Shown here: piece after piece, positions 33,495 to 43,109 of the stretch
Layout: the number at the start of each line of letters is the position of its first letter
How positions within the stretch are numbered: position 1 is the stretch's first letter
NCBI RefSeq assembly: GCF_036250065.1
Contig: NZ_CP109199.1
Coordinates: 310,001 to 374,000 of the forward strand
Length of the DNA: 64,000 nucleotides
Origin: Micromonospora sp. NBC_01699
GTDB taxonomy: Bacteria > Actinomycetota > Actinomycetes > Mycobacteriales > Micromonosporaceae
Reading direction: 5' to 3'
Notes under the pieces: generated by a model
Seen by the model: the letters and a program-made list of their open reading frames with translations, nothing else
Database searches by the model: none
What the model was told of the DNA's origin: nothing
Made by a program: the position numbers and the translations under genes

Positions 33495-35111
33495 ATGACG
33501 ACCGCCGAGAACACCCGGCCGAGCCTGACTCACCGGCAGATCCTGCTCCTGATGAGCGGCCTGATGACCGGCATGCTGCTGGCCGCCCTGGACCAGACGA
33601 TCGTCGGTACGGCTCTGCCCACCATCGTGGGTGAGCTGGGTGGGATCAACCACTACTCGTGGGTGGTGACCGCGTACCTGCTGGCGTCGACCGCCTCCAC
33701 CCCGCTGTACGGCAAGATGGCCGACCTCTACGGTCGCCGCCCGGTCTTCCTCTTCTCGATCGGTACGTTCCTGGTCGGCTCGGCACTGGCCGGGCTCTCC
33801 CAGGACATGACCCAGCTGATCATCACCCGGGCGATCCAGGGCATCGGCGCCGGTGGTCTGCTGACCCTCGCCTTCACCATCATCTCGGACGTGGTGGCAC
33901 CCCGGGAACGCGGTCGTTACCAGGGGTTGTTCGGCGCGGTCTTCGGTATCGCCTCGGTCGCCGGCCCGCTGGTCGGTGGTTACTTCGCCGAGCACAACTG
34001 GCGCTGGATCTTCTACATCAACGTGCCGTTGGCGATCGTCGCGATCATCGTCAGCTACTACGTGATGCGGCTGATCCCGTTCGTCAAGCGGCAGCACTCG
34101 GTCGACTGGCTCGGCGCCGGCCTGCTGGTGGGCTCGGTGAGCGCGCTGCTGCTCGCGCTGAGCTGGGGCGGCAACGAGTACGCCTGGGCCTCGCCGCTCA
34201 TCCTCGCCCTGTTCGCGGTCGGCGCGTTGCTCGCGGTGGTCTTCCTGTGGCAGGAGTCCCGGGTGTCCGAGCCGATCCTGCCGCTCGGCCTGTTCCGCCG
34301 CCGGACCTTCGCGCTGGGCAACGCGGCCTCGTTCATCCTCGGCCTGGTGATGTTCGGGTCGATCATCTTCATCCCGCTGTACCTACAGATCGTCAAGGGC
34401 GCCTCGCCGACCAACAGCGGTCTGCTGATGCTGCCGATGATGGCCGGCATCATCGTCACCTCGGTGCTCACCGGCCGGGCGATCAGCCGGATCGGTCGGT
34501 ACAAGTGGTTCCCGGTCGCCGGTGCCGTACTGCTGGTGCTCGGCATGCTGCTCTTCACCCAGCTCCAGGTGCACTCGACGCTCTGGCTGGCGTTCGTCTA
34601 CATGGTGATCATCGGTATCGGCCTCGGCCTGTGCATGCAGTCGCTGATCCTCGGCGTGCAGAACTCGGTCGAGGTGCGCGACCTCGGCGCCGGTACGTCG
34701 ACCGTCACCTTCTTCCGCTCGCTCGGCGGTTCGTTCGGGGTGGCCATCCTCGGCACCCTGCTCTCCACCCGGCTGACCGGTGGGCTCACCGACCGGCTGC
34801 CGACCGCGCTGTCGAAGCTGCCGCCGGAGCAGCAGGCCCCGATCGACCCGAGCACGTTCTCCATCAACGAACCGGCGAAGATCATGGCGCTGCCGGACCC
34901 GCTCCGCGACGCCGTACAGCAGAGCTTCGTCAGCGGGCTGCACCTGGTCTTCCTGGTCGCCGGCCTGATCGCGATCGTGGCGGTGGTGCTCACCGTGCTG
35001 ATGCCGAACCAGGAACTGCGCGGTGCCGGTGGCGCCGGCACGCCGCTTTCCAAGGAGTCGCACGACGACGCCGCGACGGACATGGAAGCGAACGCCCAGA
35101 CGATGATCTAG
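33495..35111 (+). CDS. DHA2-family multidrug exporter (EmrB/QacA type)
   Basis: A 538-aa proton-coupled drug exporter with 14 predicted helices. It has [14 protein letters not shown] in helix 1, the [13 protein letters not shown] loop, motif [13 protein letters not shown] and motif [17 protein letters not shown]. The cytoplasmic tail is short and polar. GGGGAGAAAG lies upstream of ATG 33495. Regulation is probably through the 20-bp palindrome at 33404-33423. Such pumps export dyes, antiseptics or the cell's own metabolites; specificity is unknown. Confidence 0.93.
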   Translation: MTTAENTRPSLTHRQILLLMSGLMTGMLLAALDQTIVGTALPTIVGELGGINHYSWVVTAYLLASTASTPLYGKMADLYGRRPVFLFSIGTFLVGSALAGLSQDMTQLIITRAIQGIGAGGLLTLAFTIISDVVAPRERGRYQGLFGAVFGIASVAGPLVGGYFAEHNWRWIFYINVPLAIVAIIVSYYVMRLIPFVKRQHSVDWLGAGLLVGSVSALLLALSWGGNEYAWASPLILALFAVGALLAVVFLWQESRVSEPILPLGLFRRRTFALGNAASFILGLVMFGSIIFIPLYLQIVKGASPTNSGLLMLPMMAGIIVTSVLTGRAISRIGRYKWFPVAGAVLLVLGMLLFTQLQVHSTLWLAFVYMVIIGIGLGLCMQSLILGVQNSVEVRDLGAGTSTVTFFRSLGGSFGVAILGTLLSTRLTGGLTDRLPTALSKLPPEQQAPIDPSTFSINEPAKIMALPDPLRDAVQQSFVSGLHLVFLVAGLIAIVAVVLTVLMPNQELRGAGGAGTPLSKESHDDAATDMEANAQTMI

Positions 35112-35116
35112 CCGCC

Positions 35117-35611
35117 CTACTTGAGCACGAGTTGGCCGGTGCGCTCGTACACCGCCAGGTCGTCCAGGGTCTCCAAGACCGTCGGAGAGGTCGGCGCGGG
35201 CAGGCCACGGGGCGGGAAGAAGCCGGCGTTGGTGGTCTCGTCGGTGACCGTCAACAGCTCACCGGACCAGGTCTCGACCCGGAACGCCACCACGAAGAGC
35301 TGGTACGTGTCGCCGTACATGTTGGTGAAGGTGCGCTCCGGGCCGGTGTAGAACGCGAACGGGGTGACCGCCTCCGCGCGCAGACCGGTCTCCTCCCACA
35401 CCTCCCGCTTCACACAGTCGCTGATCGACTCACCGAGCTCCATCGCCCCGGCCGGCAACGCCCAGTCACCGTTGTCGGACCGCTCGATCAGCAGAACCTG
35501 ACCGGCCGCGTCCCGGACCACGCCCCGGGCGCCAACGAACATCAGGGTCCGGTCGCCGGCCAGCGTACGAAGCTGCCCGAGGTAGGACTCCGCCCACGAA
35601 ATGCTGCTCAT
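35117..35611 (-). CDS. NUDIX hydrolase
   Basis: A 164-aa nucleoside-diphosphate-X hydrolase. The Nudix box is complete: GAMELGESISDCVKREVWEE followed by TGL (GX5EX7REUXEEXGU), with the Mg-binding Glu pair present. The N-terminal FVGARGVVRDAAGQVLLIER and ADP-sugar/NTP-like core are typical of small house-cleaning members. It is convergent with the DHA2 gene, with only 5 nt between the stops. The substrate is unknown. Confidence 0.92.
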   Translation of the reverse strand: MSSISWAESYLGQLRTLAGDRTLMFVGARGVVRDAAGQVLLIERSDNGDWALPAGAMELGESISDCVKREVWEETGLRAEAVTPFAFYTGPERTFTNMYGDTYQLFVVAFRVETWSGELLTVTDETTNAGFFPPRGLPAPTSPTVLETLDDLAVYERTGQLVLK

Positions 35612-35786
35612 CCCGATAACTCTAGGGCGCGAACCGGGCCGCCGAGTCCGCTGTTTCGGCCTCGGGAGAGCGCCGCCGGGCTTTCCAAGGTATCGGTGCC
35701 GACACCTGACCAAATCCGCTCGATGCTGTGGCGGTCCGCTGCCCCTGGAGGGGTAGCGGACCGGCGCAGCGAGTTGAATGGGGTGC

Positions 35787-36260
35787 ATGGAATCAGGGGT
35801 GGTGGTGGGGCGGGCGATTTCGCGGGCGGCGGAGGGTGCCGTCGCGGCGGCGGTCGCACGGGACCCGGAGGAGTTCGAGCGGGCGGCGGTGGAGTTGGCG
35901 GCCCGCAATCCGGAGCAGGTCGGGCTGGTGCTCGGCGGGGTGGTACGGATGCTGCTGGAGGAGATGCACCCGGACGGACTGGACAGCGACGACCTGCAAG
36001 TGGTCCTGAAGCGGTGCGCCGTCGACAACCTCGGTTGGTTTCCGGAACTGGACCCGACCGTGCTCGTGCTGCTGCTGACGGCCGCGCTCGGCGTACATCC
36101 CTCGGAGGAGGAGGCGCCGCGGATCGAGCCGGCGGCGATGGCCCGGCACGCGCCGCTGCTCGTCGCCGACCTGCTCGCGGTCACCGGCCGGCCGCTCGCC
36201 GACTACCTCGACGCGGCGTTGGCCGAGATCTTCGTCGTCCAGACGATGGAACTGCCGTAG
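35787..36260 (+). CDS. Hypothetical helical protein
   Basis: A 157-aa, acidic and mainly helical protein (ISRAAEGAVAAAVARDPEEF, LVLGGVVRMLLEEMHPDGLD). I do not recognise a family; the repeating amphipathic helices suggest a helical bundle. An in-frame ATG three codons earlier (35778) is an alternative start; neither has a strong SD. It is convergent with the barstar gene, 12 nt between stops, and could be a third member of that locus, but nothing in its sequence shows this. Confidence 0.7.
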   Translation: MESGVVVGRAISRAAEGAVAAAVARDPEEFERAAVELAARNPEQVGLVLGGVVRMLLEEMHPDGLDSDDLQVVLKRCAVDNLGWFPELDPTVLVLLLTAALGVHPSEEEAPRIEPAAMARHAPLLVADLLAVTGRPLADYLDAALAEIFVVQTMELP

Positions 36261-36272
36261 TCCTGCCCGGTC

Positions 36273-36674
36273 TCAGGACAGCGCGGCGGCGATCCGCCGT
36301 CGCAGGGTGGGCGCGTCGTCCGGCCCGGTGTCCAGAACAACCCGCAACGCCTGCCCGGACCCGTCGTCGACCGAGCCGAGTACGGCCAGCAGGGTCGTGA
36401 GCTGCGCGGGCGGCTCGTCGGCGAGCAACTCGTCGGCGTCGGTCACGACCAGCGTGGGCCGTTGCCGCTCGACCAGGTCGCGTAGCGCGTCCAGCAGGGC
36501 GTCCCAGTTGCGGCCGAAGTAGTCCGGGAAGGCGAGCGCCGCCGCCCACCCGGTGAACAGCCCGTCCCGGGTACGACCGGCGGCACCGCTTACCACCACC
36601 GCGTCCGGCGGTACGGCGGCGGTGGTCGACACACTCAGCCACGGCGGGAGTTGCGGACCGGTCGGTTCTGCCAT
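36273..36674 (-). CDS. Barstar-family ribonuclease inhibitor
   Basis: A 133-aa cytoplasmic inhibitor. The barstar signature FPDYFGRNWDALLDALRDL is present, with the Asp and Trp residues that plug the RNase active site, and a core strand TLVVTDADEL. The N-terminal 45 residues are an extension compared with the 90-aa Bacillus barstar. Directly upstream, on the same strand, is the gene of a secreted guanyl-specific RNase, so it protects the producer before export. The gap between the genes is 72 nt. Confidence 0.9.
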   Translation of the reverse strand: MAEPTGPQLPPWLSVSTTAAVPPDAVVVSGAAGRTRDGLFTGWAAALAFPDYFGRNWDALLDALRDLVERQRPTLVVTDADELLADEPPAQLTTLLAVLGSVDDGSGQALRVVLDTGPDDAPTLRRRIAAALS

Positions 36675-36746
36675 CGGGTTTCCTCGTCTTGACGGTCGAG
36701 CTGTCGGGCCGGGCGAGTGCCGCCCGGCCCGACGGTACGCACCCGA

Positions 36747-37199
36747 TCAGAGCCGGTAGAAGTCCGCGTAGTGGTTCGGGGTGAACCAGGTCGCGCCGGT
36801 GGCCTTGTTGACCACGATCCGGTACGCGTCGCGGGCGGCACCCTGGCTGCGCGGGTAGACGTCGTACTCGTAGTAGGTGGCGTTCGTCGGGAGCTGGCCC
36901 TCGTAGTTCATGTGCCGGCCGCCGGCGTAGTTGGAGAGCCCGCCGCTCCAGGAGACCCAGCCGCGCGAGGTCGGGAAGCCCCGGCTGGCCCAGCCGCTGC
37001 GGGCGGTCCGGGCGTCGGCGCACCGGGAGATGTTGCAGGAGCTGAACACGGCGGCCGAGGCCGAGTCGGTGTGCGCCGGCGCGACCACCGCCGGTCCGAC
37101 CAGCATCGTGGCGACCATCGCGGCGAGCAGGGCGAAGCTGGCGAGCAGGCGCTGCGGTCGCGATCGGGCGACGGCGGCGAGCGGGGCGAGGACGGTCAT
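36747..37199 (-). CDS. Secreted guanyl-specific ribonuclease (RNase Sa/barnase family)
   Basis: A 150-aa preprotein. Sec-type signal peptide: ARSRPQR, hydrophobic core, likely cleavage near residue 50. The mature enzyme has two Cys (55, 60) and the catalytic set of the microbial RNase family: E111 in YYEYDVY, R123/R127 in RDAYRIVVN and H143 in PNHYADFY. It cleaves RNA after guanosine. The barstar gene downstream supplies immunity. It could scavenge phosphate or nucleosides, or harm competitors. An AT-rich stretch at 37290-37320 lies upstream and may carry the promoter. Confidence 0.93.
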   Translation of the reverse strand: MTVLAPLAAVARSRPQRLLASFALLAAMVATMLVGPAVVAPAHTDSASAAVFSSCNISRCADARTARSGWASRGFPTSRGWVSWSGGLSNYAGGRHMNYEGQLPTNATYYEYDVYPRSQGAARDAYRIVVNKATGATWFTPNHYADFYRL

Positions 37200-37454
37200 G
37201 GTGGGCCTCCAGTGCCGGGGAAGTCCGCGGGGGTGTGCGGGTCGTGATCCATCTTCGATAGTGGATGTCTGCCCTGGAAGAGGGAAAAGGTTAAATTAAT
37301 CGATGATCTACCATATGTTTCCGCCTCGGCCGCGGCCGGACCGGTTGGTCGGGTGCGGCGGCGTCGGCGCGTACCCGTAAGCTTTGGAGGATTCCCCAGT
37401 GCGGAGCCCGGCGCTGTCGTGTGACCCGTACCCACGAGCTCCAGGGAGACAACG

Positions 37455-37697
37455 ATGCCGGATCCGAGCGGTCCCGAGAACACCGACGACGTGACCGAGG
37501 CGGCGGAGCTGACCGAGGGCGCTGACCCGGCCGACGACGACGCGCCGGCCGAGGACGACGCGCCAACCTTCCTGAACCGGGCGGCCCGCCGGGGCAAGGG
37601 CGGCCCACAGCAGCAGCCGCAGGGCAAGGGCAAGAGCTTCGGCGGCCGGGGTTCGGTCCAGGGGCCGCGCCAGTGGGGCAACCGCCGCAGCGGCTGA
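37455..37697 (+). CDS. Small protein with acidic head and basic Gly/Gln tail
   Basis: An 80-aa protein. Residues 1-37 are acidic (DDDAPAEDDAP), the rest basic and low-complexity (NRAARRGKGGPQQQPQGKGK, then GPRQWGNRRSG), so it is probably disordered and could bind nucleic acid through its tail. AGGGAGA precedes ATG 37455. I recall similar tails in other actinomycete small proteins, but know no function. It faces the quinone reductase gene with 1 nt between stops. Confidence 0.72.
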   Translation: MPDPSGPENTDDVTEAAELTEGADPADDDAPAEDDAPTFLNRAARRGKGGPQQQPQGKGKSFGGRGSVQGPRQWGNRRSG

Positions 37698-37698
37698 G

Positions 37699-38730
37699 CT
37701 ACGCCGCCGGCTGCTCCTGGGCCGTACTGATCAGGACCTTGCCAACCGTCGAATCCTCCACCGCGGCATGCGCGTCGGCGGCCTCGGCCAGCGGGTAGTA
37801 GTGCAACGGCAGGCCGGCATCCGCGCCGACCCGGATGCCGCCCTGCGTCGCCGCGGTGGCCACGTCCTGTACGGCCTGCGCCTTGGCCGCCGTCGGCACC
37901 TGGTAGATCGTCACGAACTGCCAGCGCGCGTTGGGCGTCATCAGCTGCATCGCGGGCAGGCTCAGGGTGCCGTCGCCGCCGAACGAGTAGACGGAGACGA
38001 CCCCGGCGTGGCCGATCACCTGGGCGTCGATCGACGCGTTCCGATCGCCGGCCACCTCGACGATCGTGTCCACCCCGTGCGGGGCGATCTTCTTCACCTC
38101 GGCGACCACGTCCTGCTGCCGATAGTTGATCACGTGTGAGGCGCCGGCTGCGGCGGCCAGCTGGGCCTTCTCCGCGCTGCTGACCGTGGCGATGACGGTG
38201 GCGTCGGCCCAGCGGGCGAGCTGGATCGCCGCGTTGCCGACCACGCCCGCACCGCCCTGGACCAGGACGACGTGGTCGGCCAGGCTGCCGACGTCGAGGT
38301 GTCGGGGCATCAACTCGCCGACGGTCAGGCAACGGTGGGCGGTCAGGAACGGGATGCCGAGCGCCGCGCCGACCTCGAACGATGCCGGGCCGAGCAGGAC
38401 GATCTGGCGGGACGGTACGAGGGTGTACTCGGCCGCCGTACCCCAGGGGCGGGTGACGGCGGCTTCCCAGACCCAGACCCGCTCGCCGACCAGGGTCGAG
38501 TCCACCCCGTGGCCGGTCGCCTCGATCACGCCCGCACCGTCCTGACCGGGGACCTGCCAACCGTACGGGGGTGGGCCGCCGTCGCCGGAGCGGGCCTTGA
38601 CGTCGGTGGGGTTGATGCCGGAGAAGGCCATCCGGACCAGGACCTCACCCGCGTCGGGCTCGGGGATCGGCTGGTCGACCAGCTCCAGCACCCCCGGTTC
38701 GCCGGTGCGGGTGTAGACGGCTGCCTTCAT
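37699..38730 (-). CDS. NADPH:quinone reductase-like MDR oxidoreductase
   Basis: A 343-aa zinc-free medium-chain dehydrogenase/reductase of the zeta-crystallin type. N-terminal GroES-like domain (GINPTDVKARSG, GQDGAGVIEATG), Rossmann domain with VLVQGGAGVVGNAAIQLARW and a polar end to the next strand that fits NADPH. GGAGACC lies upstream of ATG 38730. Probably reduces quinones or enones under oxidative or electrophile stress. It is divergent from the GH15 gene. Confidence 0.9.
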   Translation of the reverse strand: MKAAVYTRTGEPGVLELVDQPIPEPDAGEVLVRMAFSGINPTDVKARSGDGGPPPYGWQVPGQDGAGVIEATGHGVDSTLVGERVWVWEAAVTRPWGTAAEYTLVPSRQIVLLGPASFEVGAALGIPFLTAHRCLTVGELMPRHLDVGSLADHVVLVQGGAGVVGNAAIQLARWADATVIATVSSAEKAQLAAAAGASHVINYRQQDVVAEVKKIAPHGVDTIVEVAGDRNASIDAQVIGHAGVVSVYSFGGDGTLSLPAMQLMTPNARWQFVTIYQVPTAAKAQAVQDVATAATQGGIRVGADAGLPLHYYPLAEAADAHAAVEDSTVGKVLISTAQEQPAA

Positions 38731-38853
38731 GGTGGTCTCCCTGCCTGGCGCGGTTGACCCCATTTTCCCCGGTTATCGGAGCCATGTACGGGTATCCGGG
38801 GTCCTTCCTGGTTCGGGAGGTGTCGTGGCGCGGGACGGCGGGGTGTCGGGGGT

Positions 38854-40686
38854 ATGACAGATCGGACATCGGGCACAGGTCGTACGGACGGAGTGCCGGT
38901 GACCGGCAACCGGATCGGCGACTACGGCTTCCTGGCCGACGGCCGTACCGGTGCGCTGGTCGGCCGGGACGGCGCGGTGGACTGGTGGTGCCCGTCGCGG
39001 TTCGACGGACCGTCGGTCTTCGCCCGGATGCTGGACGAGGGCGGCGGGCACTGGACGATCCGCCCCGCAGCGGACTTCGAGGTGGAACGGGAGTACCTGG
39101 ACGAGACGTTGGTGCTGCGTACGGTCTTCACCACGGGGGAGGGGACGGTCGCGGTGACCGACGCGCTCGCACTGGAACCGGGCGCACGCGGGCACCAGAT
39201 CGGCCGGCGCTCACCCGCCATGCTGCTGCGTACGGTGGAGGGCCTGTCCGGGAGCGTACCGATCCTGATGTCCTTCGCCCCGCGCTTCGAGTACGGCCGG
39301 GTGACCGCGTACCTGACCGTCGAGGAACGCGAGGTCACCGCGACCGCCGGGGCGACCACGCTCACCATGACCGCGAGCGTTCCCGTCGACCGGGACCACA
39401 TCGACGCCTCGGCCCGGTTCACCGTCGCCGCCGGCCAACGGGAGAGCTTCGCCGTCACCTACTCGCCCACCTACGGCGACGGTGCCCGGCGACTGCCGGC
39501 CGGGGACGTGCCCGAGACACTGGCCGACACGGTGACCGGCTGGCGCTCCTGGATGCACCACCACAACTATCAGGGACGCTACCGCGACCAGGTACGCCGC
39601 AGCTCACTGGTGTTGCAGGGGCTGACCTTCGGGCCCAGTGGTGCCGTGGTGGCCGCCGGCACCACCTCGCTGCCGGAGGAGATCGGTGGCGACCGCAACT
39701 ACGACTACCGGTACGCCTGGCTGCGCGACTTCGCCCTCACCATGCGCGCCCTGTGGGTGGCGGCCTGCCCGGACGAGGCGAACCGGCTCTTCGACTGGGT
39801 GGCCAAGTCGGTCGGCCGGGTCACCACCGAACCGGTGCCGATCATGTACGGGCCCGAGGGCGAGCGGGACCTGACCGAGCACGCCCTCGACACCCTCGGC
39901 GGGTACGCCGGCAGCAGACCCGTGCTGGTCGGCAACGACGCCTGGCGGCAGCGGCAGTCGGACGTACTCGGTGAGGTCCTCGACGCGGCCTGGCTGTTGC
40001 GCGACTACCTCGACCCGATGCGCGAGTCGGTCTGTCACCTGCTGCGCTCGCTGGCCGACCAGGCCGCCGCGAGCTGGCACCTGCCCGACGCCGGCATGTG
40101 GGAGGCGCGGGACGCGCAGCGGCACTACCTCTCGTCCAAGGTGTGCTGCTGGGTGGCGCTCGACCGGGCGGTCCTGTTCGGCGAGCGGATCGGTGACGCG
40201 GCGGACGTCGAGCGCTGGGCGCGGGCCCGCGACGAGGTCCGCGCCACCGTCCTCGCGCAGGGTTGGAACGCGGACGTCGGCGCGTACACCGGGGCTTTCG
40301 GGTCTGACCGGCTCGACGCCTCGGTGCTGACCCTGCCGATCTGGGGTTTCCTGCCCGCCACCGACTCACGGATGCGGGCCACCATCGACCGGATCGAACG
40401 CGAGCTGACCGTGGACGGGTTGGTCCGGCGCTGGGACGGCGACCCGGCGGCCTTCTTCCTCTGCTCGTTCTGGCTGGTCAACTGCCTGGCCCAGGCGGGC
40501 GAGCACGACCGGGCCAGCCTCATGTTCGAGAGCCTCACCGCCCGCGCCAACGATCTCGGGCTGTTCGCCGAGCAGTTCGATCCGCGTACGGGGGAGCAGC
40601 TGGGCAACTTCCCGCAGGCGTTCTCCCACATGGCACTGATCAACACGGCCTGGCAGCTCACCGAGAGCGCCCGCGTACGCGTCTAG
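38854..40686 (+). CDS. Glycoside hydrolase family 15 protein (trehalase/glucoamylase-like)
   Basis: A 610-aa intracellular enzyme without a signal peptide. An N-terminal beta-sandwich (about 15-240, starting NRIGDYGFLADGRTGALVGR) leads to the (alpha/alpha)6 barrel. Barrel motifs are GDRNYDYRYAWLRDFALT, the acid Glu in DAGMWEARDAQRHYLSSKV and the base Glu in GLFAEQFDPRTGEQLGNFPQ (last in the conserved segment before AFSHMALIN). Bacterial members of this length hydrolyse trehalose or alpha-glucans. It is a single-gene unit divergent from the quinone reductase. Confidence 0.93.
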   Translation: MTDRTSGTGRTDGVPVTGNRIGDYGFLADGRTGALVGRDGAVDWWCPSRFDGPSVFARMLDEGGGHWTIRPAADFEVEREYLDETLVLRTVFTTGEGTVAVTDALALEPGARGHQIGRRSPAMLLRTVEGLSGSVPILMSFAPRFEYGRVTAYLTVEEREVTATAGATTLTMTASVPVDRDHIDASARFTVAAGQRESFAVTYSPTYGDGARRLPAGDVPETLADTVTGWRSWMHHHNYQGRYRDQVRRSSLVLQGLTFGPSGAVVAAGTTSLPEEIGGDRNYDYRYAWLRDFALTMRALWVAACPDEANRLFDWVAKSVGRVTTEPVPIMYGPEGERDLTEHALDTLGGYAGSRPVLVGNDAWRQRQSDVLGEVLDAAWLLRDYLDPMRESVCHLLRSLADQAAASWHLPDAGMWEARDAQRHYLSSKVCCWVALDRAVLFGERIGDAADVERWARARDEVRATVLAQGWNADVGAYTGAFGSDRLDASVLTLPIWGFLPATDSRMRATIDRIERELTVDGLVRRWDGDPAAFFLCSFWLVNCLAQAGEHDRASLMFESLTARANDLGLFAEQFDPRTGEQLGNFPQAFSHMALINTAWQLTESARVRV

Positions 40687-40694
40687 CAACGCGG

Positions 40695-41561
40695 TCAGTT
40701 GAGGGTCTGCCCGAGGAAGCCCCGGATGTAACCGGTGATCGGGTCCAGATGGGTCTCAAGGGCGAAGTGCCCGGTGTCGAGCAGGTGGATTTCGGCGTCC
40801 GGCAGGTCCCGCTGGAAGGCACGGGCCCCGTCCGGGCCGAAGATCTCGTCGTTGCCGCCCCAGACCGCGAGCAGGGGCACCTTCGTGCGCCGGAAACAGT
40901 CCTGGGCGGCCGGATAGACGTCGAGATTCGTCTTGTAGTCGCGGAAGAGCTGAAGCTGGATGTCGTCGTTGCCGGGCCGGTCGAGAATCGACTGGGCGTG
41001 GGCGTACGCGTCCGGACTGATCAGGCTCACGTCGGCCACGCCGTTCTCGTACTGCCAGCGGACCTTCGTCGGCGTGAACGCCACCCGAGCCGTCTTCTCC
41101 GTCTCCGGGCCGGGGGCCTTCGCGTACGCGAACAGCGGTGTCCAGAACGCGTCGACGAAACCCTCCATGTACGCGTTCCCGCTCTGGGTGATGAACGCGC
41201 TGATCTGCTCGGGTTTGCGCAGGAACAGCCGCAGGGCGATGGGCGCGCCGTAGTCGTGCATGTAGACCGCGTACCGCCGGATCTTGAGTTGTTCTAGCAG
41301 TTTGGCGGTGACGTCGGTGAGCGCGTCGAACGTGTACGGGAAGTCGGCCAGGCTCGGCGCGGCGGAGTAGCCGAAGCCGAGCATGTCCGGGGCCACGAGG
41401 TGGTAACGGTCGGCCAGTGCCGGGATCAGCTCCCGAAACGAGTGCGAACTGGTCGGGAAGCCGTGCAGCAGTACCAGGGTTGGCGAACTCGGATTGCCGG
41501 CCTCGCGGTAGAACACCTCGAACCCGTCGACCGTCGCGGTCCGGTGATGTACAGGGATCAT
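40695..41561 (-). CDS. Alpha/beta hydrolase (haloalkane dehalogenase/epoxide hydrolase-like)
   Basis: A 288-aa alpha/beta hydrolase. Oxyanion motif HGFPTSSHSF, nucleophile elbow YMHDYGAPIAL with D103 in place of Ser (as in dehalogenases and epoxide hydrolases), cap domain about 135-210, acid in VWGGNDEIFGP and catalytic His in DTGHFALETH. Asp as nucleophile predicts an alkyl-enzyme ester and attack on halides or epoxides rather than esters. It is convergent with GH15 (8 nt gap) and divergent from a quinone oxidoreductase. Confidence 0.88.
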   Translation of the reverse strand: MIPVHHRTATVDGFEVFYREAGNPSSPTLVLLHGFPTSSHSFRELIPALADRYHLVAPDMLGFGYSAAPSLADFPYTFDALTDVTAKLLEQLKIRRYAVYMHDYGAPIALRLFLRKPEQISAFITQSGNAYMEGFVDAFWTPLFAYAKAPGPETEKTARVAFTPTKVRWQYENGVADVSLISPDAYAHAQSILDRPGNDDIQLQLFRDYKTNLDVYPAAQDCFRRTKVPLLAVWGGNDEIFGPDGARAFQRDLPDAEIHLLDTGHFALETHLDPITGYIRGFLGQTLN

Positions 41562-41748
41562 GTCCGCAGTATCGAGGCGCATTGCCCGACACGTCCCGAG
41601 ATCCGCGAAGTTCCCCCGCTTCCGCTCCGGCGCCTGGTACCCCGGACGGCATCGGCGGACCGCACATCGGGTCCGGCGGTGGCCGATGCCCATTGCGATC
41701 ACCACCTTGAATGCCGACGATACCTCTGAGCCAAGAGGAGGCCGATCG

Positions 41749-42666
41749 ATGCAGGCGGTAGCGGTGACCGCGCAGGGTGGTCCGGAGGTTTTACAGGTGA
41801 TCGAGCGGCCGGACCCGGTCCCCGGTCCGGGGCAGGTGCTGGTCAGGGTGCTGGCGGCGGTCGTACATCCGGCCGACGTGGCGGCCCGGCTCGGACTCAT
41901 CCCCGGTGGGCCGGTCGAGCCGCCGTTCCTGCCCGGCTGGGACTTCGCCGGTGAGGTGGTCGAGGTCGGCGACGGCGGCGGCGGCGAATACCGGCCCGGT
42001 GACCGAGTGGTCGGGATGGTGCCCTGGTACCGGACCCGGGGCGCGGTCGGCGCGTACGCCGAACTGATCGCCGCGGATGCCGACTGGGTGGTGCCGCTGC
42101 CCGACGGGCTGGCCCCGACGGTGGCCGCCACCGTGCCGCTGAACGCGTTGACCGCACGTCAGGCGCTCGACCTGATGGAGCTGCCGCCCGCGTCCACCGT
42201 GCTGGTCACCGGTGCGAGCGGCGGGGTCGGCGGCTTCGCCGCCCAACTGGCGGTACGGGCCGGGCACCGGGTGCTCGCCGTTGCTGGCCGCGACGACGAG
42301 GACTGGGTACGCGACCTGGGGGTGGCGCAGGTCGTACCGAAGGAGGTCGACCTGGCCGGGATCGGCCCGGTGCCGGCGGTGCTGGACGCCGTGCCGCTGG
42401 CCGAGTCGGCCGCGGTGGCGGTTGTCGACGGCGGGATCCTGCTCACCACCCGCCCCACCCCGCCGGTCGACCCGGCGCGGGGCGTCCGACAGCAGGTCGT
42501 CCTGATCCGGTTCGACCGGGAGTTGCTGCGCGAGCTGATCGTCGAGGTCGCCCGGGGTCGGCTGCGGACCCGGGTCGCTACCACGTTGCCGCTGGCCAGG
42601 GCGGCCGAGGCGCACCGGATAGTGGAGGCCGGCGGGGTACGGGGCAAGGTCGTGCTGACCCCCTGA
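41749..42666 (+). CDS. Quinone oxidoreductase-like MDR protein
   Basis: A 305-aa MDR-family reductase without zinc ligands. It shows VHPADVAARLG, PGWDFAGEVVEVGDG, and the coenzyme motif VLVTGASGGVGGFAAQLAVR. GAGGAGG (41735-41741) lies 7 nt before ATG 41749, and TTGAAT further upstream may be a -35 element. It is shorter than most members because the C-terminal catalytic part is compressed. Convergent with the HbpS-like gene, 1 nt between stops. Confidence 0.9.
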   Translation: MQAVAVTAQGGPEVLQVIERPDPVPGPGQVLVRVLAAVVHPADVAARLGLIPGGPVEPPFLPGWDFAGEVVEVGDGGGGEYRPGDRVVGMVPWYRTRGAVGAYAELIAADADWVVPLPDGLAPTVAATVPLNALTARQALDLMELPPASTVLVTGASGGVGGFAAQLAVRAGHRVLAVAGRDDEDWVRDLGVAQVVPKEVDLAGIGPVPAVLDAVPLAESAAVAVVDGGILLTTRPTPPVDPARGVRQQVVLIRFDRELLRELIVEVARGRLRTRVATTLPLARAAEAHRIVEAGGVRGKVVLTP

Positions 42667-42667
42667 G

Positions 42668-43069
42668 TCAGAGCGCGTCGGCACCGGCCTCGGCGACGGT
42701 CTGGTCCTGTTCGCCGGTGCCGCCGCTGACGCCGATCCCACCGACCACCCTGCCGTCGCGGACCAGCGGGATGCCGCCGGCGAAGATGACCACCCGGCCG
42801 TGGTTCGTGGCGTGGATGCCGAAGAACTGCGAGCCGGGCTGGGCGTTGGTGCCCAGGTCCTTGGTCTGGATGTCGAAGGCCCGTGCCGTCCACGCCTTGT
42901 TGATGCTGATGTCGACGCTGCCGAGCCAGGCGCCGTCCATCCGTACGTGTGCGACCAGGTTGCCACCGGCGTCGACCACGGCGATGTTCTGCGGCTGGCC
43001 GATCTCGTTGGCGCGGGCCTCGGCGGCCGCGATCACCTGACGCGCGTCGGCGAGTTTCAGTACGGACAT
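42668..43069 (-). CDS. GlcG/HbpS-family haem-binding-like protein
   Basis: A 133-aa PF03928 protein: MSVLKLADARQVIAAAEARA, then VVDAGGNLVAHVRMDGAWLG and GRVVIFAGGIPLVRDGRVVG with the closing GIGVSGGTGEQDQTVAEAG. HbpS of Streptomyces binds haem and signals to SenS/SenR, but that protein is secreted and this one has no signal peptide. A cytoplasmic role as a small-molecule or haem binder is inferred. It lies 40 nt downstream of the zinc alcohol dehydrogenase, on the same strand, so the two are likely co-transcribed. Confidence 0.88.
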   Translation of the reverse strand: MSVLKLADARQVIAAAEARANEIGQPQNIAVVDAGGNLVAHVRMDGAWLGSVDISINKAWTARAFDIQTKDLGTNAQPGSQFFGIHATNHGRVVIFAGGIPLVRDGRVVGGIGVSGGTGEQDQTVAEAGADAL

Positions 43070-43109
43070 GGGCGCTCCTTCGGCGAGGGTGGGAACATCT
43101 GCGCCTGCC

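Noticed and set aside
33659-36400. 913-codon plus-strand ORF
   Set aside because: Shadow of the DHA2 exporter continuing through the NUDIX and hypothetical genes in an off frame.
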